Positions 7,196-11,579 of a stretch of DNA of 11,579 bases are shown here, one piece after another; position 1 is the first letter of the stretch; the number at the start of each line of letters is the position of its first letter. The DNA is from an uncultured Collinsella sp. (lineage in GTDB: Bacteria > Actinomycetota > Coriobacteriia > Coriobacteriales > Coriobacteriaceae): contig CAAENB010000140.1 of NCBI GenBank assembly GCA_900757235.1, forward strand, positions 1-11,579, written 5' to 3'. The translations under genes were made by a program, and so were the position numbers. The notes beneath the pieces are model-generated. The model did not search any database. It was not told where the DNA came from and saw only the letters and a program-made list of their open reading frames with translations.

Positions 7196-7255
7196 CGGGT
7201 TCCGGACTGCGGACGTGCCATATGCGGCACGATTCAGCGGTCTGGAGCCCGTTTT
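7196..7255 (+). terminator. Rho-independent terminator of the arg operon
   Basis: A 15-bp stem (7196-7210 with 7237-7251, three G-T wobbles, no mismatches) is followed directly by TTTT (7252-7255). Inside the stem sits a second hairpin, CGTGCC (7214-7219) with GGCACG (7226-7231), so the whole folds as a long, nearly continuous arm. It starts 26 bases after the argD stop. Confidence 0.85.
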
Positions 7256-7281
7256 GCCACAAATCTGCAATGGCCAGGAGA

Positions 7282-7288
7282 GCCTTTG
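7282..7288 (+). repeat. Left copy of a possible 7-bp target duplication
   Basis: GCCTTTG here recurs at 7507-7513, just outside the other end of the inverted-repeat element. It overlaps the first bases of the left terminal repeat by two, so the true duplication may be GCCTTT or GCCTT. The right copy lies two bases outside the right repeat. Confidence 0.4.
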
Positions 7289-7504
7289 GACAAAAAATGC
7301 CAAATGTGAGTACTGTCACCAGCTGAATCTCATATGAAACCGACTATCTAGGATTAGTTAGACCACACATGTTCAGTTATGTTAATGGGGAAACAGCTAG
7401 CAAAGGCTTCAAATCGCTGATTCAGGGCTAGATTTACCCAGCGAAACCCAAAAATCGCTGCTATAACATTAGTAACAGTACTCATTTTTGCCATTTTTTG
7501 GCCA
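7287..7504. mobile_element. MITE-like element with 30-bp terminal inverted repeats
   Basis: The left end (7287-7316) and the reverse complement of the right end (7475-7504) match at 26 of 30 positions. The best blocks are CAAAAAATG and the innermost TGAGTACTGT. The 218-bp segment is clearly AT-richer than the surrounding genes. A 7-base direct repeat, GCCTTTG, stands at or just outside both ends. The interior encodes no convincing protein. It contains a direct repeat AAATCGCTG (7411-7419 and 7452-7460) and a hairpin, CAGCGA (7439-7444) with TCGCTG (7455-7460). The size, inverted ends and lack of a transposase fit a miniature inverted-repeat transposable element moved in trans. The parent transposase family is not known to me. 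An intergenic repeat with a regulatory role is the alternative. Confidence 0.6.
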
Positions 7505-7506
7505 CG

Positions 7507-7513
7507 GCCTTTG
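7507..7513 (+). repeat. Right copy of a possible 7-bp target duplication
   Basis: GCCTTTG here is identical to 7282-7288 on the far side of the inverted-repeat element. It is short enough to arise by chance, but it sits where a target duplication should be. Confidence 0.4.
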
Positions 7514-7554
7514 TGACGGACGTGCTGGCGGGTTCGAATCCCATGCGCTGGGCC

Positions 7555-7587
7555 CAAACAAAAACGGTCCCCTTGCGAGGACCGTTT
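7555..7587 (-). terminator. Rho-independent terminator of the tRNA-Val gene
   Basis: On the minus strand, AAACGGTCC (7587-7579) pairs perfectly with GGACCGTTT (7570-7562) around an 8-base loop. It is followed by a T-rich tail (TTTTTGTTTG, reading from 7564 to 7555). It begins 10 bases beyond the encoded CCA of the tRNA. The T-tail on the minus side shows which strand it serves. Confidence 0.85.
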
Positions 7588-7596
7588 CCAATTCAA

Positions 7597-7672
7597 TGGT
7601 GGGCGATGAGGGATTCGAACCCCCAGCCTTGTGCGTGTAAAGCACCTGCGCTAACCGTTGCGCCAATCGCCC
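7597..7672 (-). tRNA. tRNA-Val, anticodon UAC
   Basis: The minus strand folds into a complete 76-base cloverleaf with encoded CCA. The acceptor stem GGGCGAT pairs perfectly with ATCGCCC. The D stem is GCGC/GCGC with the loop AACGGTTA. The anticodon loop is TTTACAC with anticodon TAC at plus positions 7639-7637. The T arm is GGGGG TTCGAAT CCCTC, with one G-T pair. The discriminator is A. The first pair of the anticodon stem (27-43) is a G-A mismatch, leaving four good pairs. It reads GUA and other valine codons. A terminator and an extended -10 promoter flank it, so it appears to be a working single-gene unit. Confidence 0.93.
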
Positions 7673-7682
7673 GTGCGGAGAG

Positions 7683-7691
7683 AGTATAGCA
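7683..7691 (-). promoter_or_regulatory. Extended -10 promoter of the tRNA-Val gene
   Basis: The minus strand reads TGCTATACT, an extended -10 (TG-n-TATACT) ending 10 bases before the mature 5' end of the tRNA. No good -35 hexamer is seen at the usual distance, which an extended -10 can make up for. Confidence 0.6.
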
Positions 7692-7802
7692 AAACAATCG
7701 CCTCATTCATCTCATATCCATTAAAGGTAACCGGCGCGTGTCGGCGCGGAGCTGATTCAGTTGAGATTGCCTGAACATTCCGCCCCTCTTTACGCCCTCG
7801 GG

Positions 7803-7808
7803 TATACT
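7803..7808 (+). promoter_or_regulatory. Candidate -10 element of asnB
   Basis: TATACT matches the -10 consensus at five of six positions and lies about 50 bases before the asnB ATG. No clear -35 is found 16-18 bases upstream, where the sequence is C-rich. An inverted repeat TTCAG...CTGAA (7755-7775) just upstream could be a regulator site, but this is weak. Confidence 0.45.
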
Positions 7809-7859
7809 CAAAAGCTACTGATTCGATTTGATACCCAGCAACAGCAGAGGGGATAGTAT

Positions 7860-9740
7860 ATGTGCGGTTTTGTCGGTTTTGTCGGTGGGACGGATAACCA
7901 ATCCGAGGTGCTCACCAAGATGATGGACCGCATCGTCCATCGTGGTCCCGACATGGGCGGCCAGTTTATCGACGGCCGCGTTGCCCTCGGCTTCCGCCGC
8001 TTGTCGATCCTCGACCTGACCGAGGCCGGCGCTCAGCCCATGGCCAATGAGGACGGTAACGTCGTTATTGTCTTCAACGGCGAGATCTACAACTTCCAAG
8101 AACTCCGTTCCGAGCTCGAGGCCAAGGGCTACAAGTTCCACTGCGGCGCCGACACCGAGAGCCTCCTGCACGGCTATGAGGAGTGGGGCGAGGCAGTACT
8201 CGATCGCTTGCGCGGTATGTACGCCTTCGTCATCTGGGACAAGAAGAAGAATAAGCTTTTTGGCGCCCGCGATATCTTTGGCATCAAGCCGCTCTACTAC
8301 TATCCCATGGCCGATGCGGGCGACGGCGCTCCGGGCGTGCTCTTCGGTTCCGAGATCAAGAGCTTCCTGGACTACCCGCACTTCCACAAGGCGGTCAACA
8401 AAAAGGCCCTGCGTCCGTACATGACGCTGCAGTATTCGGCAACCGAGGAGACCTTCTTCGAGGGTGTCTACAAGCTGCCGCCGGCGCATTACTTTACCGT
8501 CGATATCCCGACCGGCAAGATGAACATCGAGCGCTACTGGGATTGTGATTACTCTGCCGTCGAGAAGCCGTTCGAGGAGTACGTCGACGAGCTGGACGAG
8601 GTCGTGCACGAGAGCGTCGAGGCCCATCGCATCGCCGACGTTAAGGTCGCTTCGTTCCTCTCCGGCGGCGTCGACTCCAGCTACATCGCCGCTTGCCTCA
8701 TGCCCGACAAGACTTTCTCGGTGGGCTTTGACTACAAGAACTTCAACGAGACCAACTACGCTAAGGAGCTTTCCGACAAGCTCGGCGTCGAGAATGTCCG
8801 CAAGATGATCACCGCCGACGAGTTCTTTGGCGCACTCGAGGACATTCAGTATCACATGGACGAGCCGCAGTCCAACCTGTCGTCTGTGCCGCTGTGGTTC
8901 CTGGCTGAGATGGCCCGCAAGGACGTCACCGTCGTGCTTTCGGGCGAAGGCGCCGACGAGCTCTTTGGCGGCTACGCCTACTACGAGGACACGGTTCCGG
9001 TTCGCAAGTACAAAAAGATGGTGCCGCTGCCCATCCGTCGCGCGCTCGGAAACCTGGCGTTGCACATGCCGTACTTCAAGGGCCACAACTTCTTGGTCAA
9101 GGGTGCCGAGATTCCCGAGAAGTCGTTCCTGGGACAGGCTCTGGTGTGGCCGGAGCGCGAGGTCGATAGCGTGCTCAAGCCCGAGTACAACACCGGCGAC
9201 GGCGCCTTCGAACTCGCCGCTCCCATTTATGCGCGTGTGAAGGGCCAGCCCGAGCTGGTCAAGAAGCAGTACCTGGACATGAACATGTGGCTTCCGGGCG
9301 ACATTCTGCTTAAGGCCGACAAGATGTGCATGGCGCACTCCCTGGAGCTGCGCGTGCCCTTCCTGGACCGCAAAGTCATGGAGTTTGCCGAGCACATTCC
9401 CGATCACTATCGCATCAACGAGAACGGCAACAAACAGGTGCTCCGCCACGCTGCCAACAAGTCACTGCCCGACGAGTGGGCCACCCGTCCCAAGGTGGGT
9501 TTCCCGGTGCCGATCGTCTACTGGCTGCGCGAGCAAAAGTGGTACGACTATGTCAAGGAGTACTTCACCGCGCCGTGGGCAAGCGAGTTCTTCGATACCG
9601 ACGAGCTCATGCACCTGCTCGATCTGCACTTTGCGGGCAAGGGCGATTTCCAGCGCAAGATCTATACGCCGCTCGTGTTCTTGGTGTGGTACAAGCGCTT
9701 CTTTATCGACGAGGGTCAGCCTTCTGTTCAGGCTGCCTAG
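7860..9740 (+). CDS. asnB: Asparagine synthetase, glutamine-hydrolysing (AsnB family)
   Basis: The 626-residue protein has the two AsnB domains. The N-terminal class II glutaminase begins M-C-G-F, giving Cys2 as nucleophile after Met removal; H-R-G-P-D (27-31), N-G-E-I-Y-N (73-78) and D-T-E (98-100) bind glutamine. The synthetase domain has the PP-loop S-G-G-V-D-S (268-273), which activates aspartate with ATP, and S-G-E-G-A-D-E-L-F-G-G-Y (361-372), plus L-R-V-P-F-L-D-R further on. The usual product is asparagine from aspartate and glutamine. Family members of similar length (Bacillus AsnB, corynebacterial LtsA) instead amidate peptidoglycan precursors, and murE lies next door, so this second role must be kept open. 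The ribosome site is AGAGGGG (7846-7852). The gene has its own terminator and appears monocistronic. Confidence 0.94.
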   Translation: MCGFVGFVGGTDNQSEVLTKMMDRIVHRGPDMGGQFIDGRVALGFRRLSILDLTEAGAQPMANEDGNVVIVFNGEIYNFQELRSELEAKGYKFHCGADTESLLHGYEEWGEAVLDRLRGMYAFVIWDKKKNKLFGARDIFGIKPLYYYPMADAGDGAPGVLFGSEIKSFLDYPHFHKAVNKKALRPYMTLQYSATEETFFEGVYKLPPAHYFTVDIPTGKMNIERYWDCDYSAVEKPFEEYVDELDEVVHESVEAHRIADVKVASFLSGGVDSSYIAACLMPDKTFSVGFDYKNFNETNYAKELSDKLGVENVRKMITADEFFGALEDIQYHMDEPQSNLSSVPLWFLAEMARKDVTVVLSGEGADELFGGYAYYEDTVPVRKYKKMVPLPIRRALGNLALHMPYFKGHNFLVKGAEIPEKSFLGQALVWPEREVDSVLKPEYNTGDGAFELAAPIYARVKGQPELVKKQYLDMNMWLPGDILLKADKMCMAHSLELRVPFLDRKVMEFAEHIPDHYRINENGNKQVLRHAANKSLPDEWATRPKVGFPVPIVYWLREQKWYDYVKEYFTAPWASEFFDTDELMHLLDLHFAGKGDFQRKIYTPLVFLVWYKRFFIDEGQPSVQAA

Positions 9741-9766
9741 CCTCGGCTTACGAACGCCTGCGCGTA

Positions 9767-9790
9767 ACGGCTCCTCCGGGAGCCGTTTTT
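9767..9790 (+). terminator. Rho-independent terminator of asnB
   Basis: ACGGCTCC (9767-9774) pairs perfectly with GGAGCCGT (9779-9786) around a TCCG loop and runs into five T (9786-9790). It starts 27 bases after the asnB stop and separates asnB from murE. Confidence 0.92.
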
Positions 9791-9852
9791 GCGCGAGCAT
9801 GTTTCAGTTACTATGAAAACCGTCCCTGCCAAATGGCTGAGAAAGGCGAAAG

Positions 9853-11415
9853 ATGCACCATTCGGATTCCGCGACCGTGACCACGGTCGATACGCTTGCC
9901 AAGCTTCTCGATGTGTGCGGCGAGCTGCGCGCATCGGAGCAGGTTGACGAGCGCGCCGTGACCGGTTGCTCATTTGATTCGCGTACGGTCTCGGCGGGCG
10001 ATGTGTTCTTTTGCAAAGGCGCTGCCTTTAAGCCTGCGTTTTTGAGTATGGCGCTCGATGCGGGCGCTGTCGCATTTGTGTGCGAAGAATCGCTGGCCGA
10101 GTCTCTGGAGCCGCTGGCAAAAGAGAGCGGAGCCGCGATGCTGGTTGTCGGCAGCGTTCGCACTGCCATGGCTCTGTTGCCGCCGGAGGTCTACGACCAT
10201 CCCGATCGCGACGTTAGGATCGTGGGCATTACCGGTACCAAGGGAAAGACCACGGCCGCTTTTATGCTCCAGTCGATTATCAAAGCGGCGGGCGAGTCCT
10301 GCGGCATGATCGGCTCGGTGAGTACCGACGATGGCATCGAGTGCTACGAGAGCACCAATACTACGCCCGAGGCCCCCGAGGTCTGGCGCCATATCGCCAA
10401 CTGCCGTGAGTCCGGTCGCCAGTCCATGGTCATGGAGGTCTCGAGCCAGGCACTCAAGTACCAACGCGTCGAGAATCTGCCGTTTGACGTGGCGTGCTTC
10501 CTCAACATCGGCCGTGACCACATCTCGCCGATCGAACACCCCACGTTTGAGGATTATTTTGAGAGCAAACTCAGGATCTTTGACCAGGCGAAGACCGCCG
10601 TGGTGAATCTGGGCACCGAAGAGGTTGACCGTGTGTTGGAGGCAGCGTCGACGGCCGAGCGCTTGGTGACCGTTGGCGTCGAGCATCCCGAGGCAAGCCT
10701 GTGGGCGAGCGATGTGCGCATGGTCGGCTTTAACATCGAGTTTAACCTGCATGGCCTGTGTGCCGACGAGTCCGAGGCGGGGGAGAAGGTCCTGCTGGGC
10801 ATCGCGGGCGACTTTAACGTGGAAAACGCGCTGGTCGCTATCGCCGCTGCGCACGAGATCGGCATCGGTATCGATGCCATCAAGAAGGGCCTCTCCAAAC
10901 TGCGTGTGCCGGGCCGTATGGAGGTCGTGGAGTCGAAGGACGGCCGCGTGATCTGCGTCGTTGACTATGCGCACAACCAGCTTTCGTTCCGTTCGCTTTT
11001 CTCGTCGGTCAAGCGCGCGTTTCCCACTAGTCCAGTCATTGCAGTGTTTGGCGCTGCCGGCGGCAAGGCGCAGGAGCGCCGCGAGCAGCTTCCGCGCGAG
11101 GCCGCACCATATTCCGACCTGATGATCTTTGCCAACGAGGACCCGGCTCACGAGGACCCGATGAAGGTCTGTCGCGAGCTTGCCGAGCATGTTCCCGACG
11201 ATACGCCGAACGAGATCATCCTCGATCGCGAAGCCGCTGTGCATGCGGCGTTCAAGGCGGCGCGCGAGGAGTACGTCAGCCCCAATGCTCCCACCATTGT
11301 CTTGCTGCTGGCAAAGGGTGACGAGGAGCTCATGCACGTGGGTGACGAGTTCGTGCCTATCGAGAGCGACCTTTCGTTGGCCAATCGCCTGATCGATGTT
11401 ACCCAGTTTGACTAA
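9853..11415 (+). CDS. murE: UDP-N-acetylmuramyl-tripeptide synthetase (MurE type, probably not DAP-specific)
   Basis: This ATP-dependent Mur ligase adds the third stem-peptide residue to UDP-MurNAc-L-Ala-D-Glu in the cytoplasm. In the 520-residue protein the N-terminal UDP-binding domain includes F-D-S-R-T-V-S-A-G-D-V-F-F (41-53). The P-loop is G-I-T-G-T-K-G-K-T-T (125-134). N-T-T-P-E (169-173), the M-E-V-S-S-Q-A block (194-200), and K239 (in Y-F-E-S-K-L-R-I-F, the usual carbamylated lysine) follow. The C-terminal domain has V-D-Y-A-H-N (370-375) and F-G-A-A-G-G-K (399-405). The specificity loop reads N-E-D-P-A-H-E-D-P (428-436), not the D-N-P-R of DAP-adding enzymes. It resembles the D-D-P-N-x-E-D-P of lysine-adding streptococcal MurE, so Lys or Orn is likely. 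The ribosome site is GAAAGG (9841-9846). It stands alone here, away from other mur genes. Confidence 0.88.
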   Translation: MHHSDSATVTTVDTLAKLLDVCGELRASEQVDERAVTGCSFDSRTVSAGDVFFCKGAAFKPAFLSMALDAGAVAFVCEESLAESLEPLAKESGAAMLVVGSVRTAMALLPPEVYDHPDRDVRIVGITGTKGKTTAAFMLQSIIKAAGESCGMIGSVSTDDGIECYESTNTTPEAPEVWRHIANCRESGRQSMVMEVSSQALKYQRVENLPFDVACFLNIGRDHISPIEHPTFEDYFESKLRIFDQAKTAVVNLGTEEVDRVLEAASTAERLVTVGVEHPEASLWASDVRMVGFNIEFNLHGLCADESEAGEKVLLGIAGDFNVENALVAIAAAHEIGIGIDAIKKGLSKLRVPGRMEVVESKDGRVICVVDYAHNQLSFRSLFSSVKRAFPTSPVIAVFGAAGGKAQERREQLPREAAPYSDLMIFANEDPAHEDPMKVCRELAEHVPDDTPNEIILDREAAVHAAFKAAREEYVSPNAPTIVLLLAKGDEELMHVGDEFVPIESDLSLANRLIDVTQFD

Positions 11416-11424
11416 TGAACCATG

Positions 11425-11457
11425 ATGGCGGCGGCGCCCTGAGTGCGCTGTCGCCAT
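11425..11457 (+). terminator. Hairpin after murE, possible terminator
   Basis: ATGGCGGCGGCGC (11425-11437) pairs with GCGCTGTCGCCAT (11445-11457) over 13 positions, including two G-T wobbles, around a 7-base loop. It starts 9 bases after the murE stop. No T-tract follows (AAGCGTGTTCCC), so intrinsic termination is uncertain. Confidence 0.5.
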
Positions 11458-11522
11458 AAGCGTGTTCCCTCAATCAAAACATGCCGTCCAAGTCCAAACC
11501 CTTCTACGTAAACGGAGTAACC

Positions 11523-11579
11523 ATGTCCCACAACATCCTGCCGACCGTTGCCGAGCTTTCGGGCGAGATGCGCGAGCGC
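11523..11579 (+). CDS. Unidentified gene, first 19 codons
   Basis: An ATG at 11523 follows a GGAG ribosome site (11514-11517) with 5-base spacing. It opens a frame that runs off the window as M-S-H-N-I-L-P-T-V-A-E-L-S-G-E-M-R-E-R. Codon use agrees with neighbouring genes (GC-rich third positions). I do not recognise the family from so short a piece. It lies 107 bases after murE on the same strand, with a hairpin between, so it may be a separate unit. Confidence 0.65.
   Translation, partial: MSHNILPTVAELSGEMRER

Noticed and set aside
7354..7494. A possible 46-residue peptide on the minus strand starting inside the right inverted repeat (M-A-K-M-S-T-V-T-N)
   Set aside because: There is no ribosome site, the start lies within the repeat, and the other end of the element gives only a nine-codon frame. 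I consider it a chance frame unless other copies preserve it.
7501..7556. A second, plus-strand tRNA around GGGTTCGAATCCC
   Set aside because: With the T loop fixed, the acceptor 3' strand would be GCGCTGG, with no partner upstream. The T stem has a mismatch, and no anticodon arm can be formed.
7498..7689. Plus-strand frame of 63 codons across the terminator and tRNA-Val
   Set aside because: Its protein contains R-D-S-N-P-Q-P, the familiar artefact of translating the complement of a tRNA gene. The tRNA and its terminator explain the sequence.
7815..9449. Long open frame on the minus strand (544 codons) opposite asnB
   Set aside because: It mirrors the asnB coding frame and arises from GC-rich third positions. 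The protein is low in complexity, shows no family motif and has no ribosome site, while asnB shows full catalytic motifs.
9786..9814. Promoter for murE from T-rich DNA and TACTAT (9809-9814)
   Set aside because: The -10 matches at only four positions, and any -35 would be the T-tract of the asnB terminator. It is too weak to list as a feature, though murE must have a promoter in or near this gap.
9970..11457. Long open frame on the minus strand (495 codons) opposite murE
   Set aside because: It is rich in His, Arg, Gln and Ala, with no recognisable domain. murE on the plus strand explains the sequence completely.
1..11579. CRISPR array, prophage, or a defence or toxin-antitoxin system
   Set aside because: No regularly spaced direct repeats, integrase, phage or toxin-like genes are seen. 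Every large plus-strand frame is a recognisable metabolic or transport gene, except the two PPOX proteins, whose function is unknown, and the cut-off gene at the end.

Overview
The window looks like chromosomal DNA of a high-GC Gram-positive bacterium. The closest fit is Collinsella or a related member of the Coriobacteriia: GC-rich codon use, an argC-argJ-argB-argD operon, a group II ECF transporter, and a MurE of the lysine/ornithine-type sequence style. That assignment rests on recalled family resemblance, not on a search.

Layout. Positions 1-1085 hold the 3' end of an ECF-transporter ATPase gene and a complete ecfT, overlapping by one base. Positions 1116-2024 carry two tandem paralogous genes for small FMN-binding split-barrel (PPOX-family) proteins, followed by a very long GC-rich hairpin. 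Positions 2160-7170 are the arginine operon argC-argJ-argB-argD. It is preceded by an AT-rich palindromic region that looks like tandem ArgR operators and closed by a strong terminator. Positions 7171-7859 are non-coding for protein. In order they hold the argD terminator, a 218-bp AT-rich element with 30-bp imperfect terminal inverted repeats and possible 7-bp target duplications (MITE-like), a stray tRNA T-arm-like motif, a terminator and a minus-strand tRNA-Val(UAC) gene with its promoter, and then a -10 element for asnB. Positions 7860-9740 are asnB (glutamine-dependent asparagine synthetase family) with its own terminator. Positions 9853-11415 are a murE-type UDP-MurNAc-tripeptide synthetase, followed by a hairpin and the first 19 codons of an unidentified gene.

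How the genes work together. ArgJ, ArgB, ArgC and ArgD carry out the acetylated steps from glutamate to ornithine. ArgJ recycles the acetyl group, so the pathway can run cyclically without ArgA or ArgE. ArgB has the N-terminal helix and C-terminal signature of arginine-feedback-inhibited kinases, and the putative ArgR boxes would add transcriptional control. EcfA and EcfT are the energising module of a vitamin or metal uptake system whose S component is not in the window. AsnB and MurE are neighbours in separate transcription units. Because some AsnB-family enzymes amidate peptidoglycan precursors, that pairing deserves a look.

Most of the window is ordinary core metabolism. The parts that known genes explain least are the inverted-repeat element at 7287-7504, the hairpin at 2062-2115, and the operator-like palindromes before argC.
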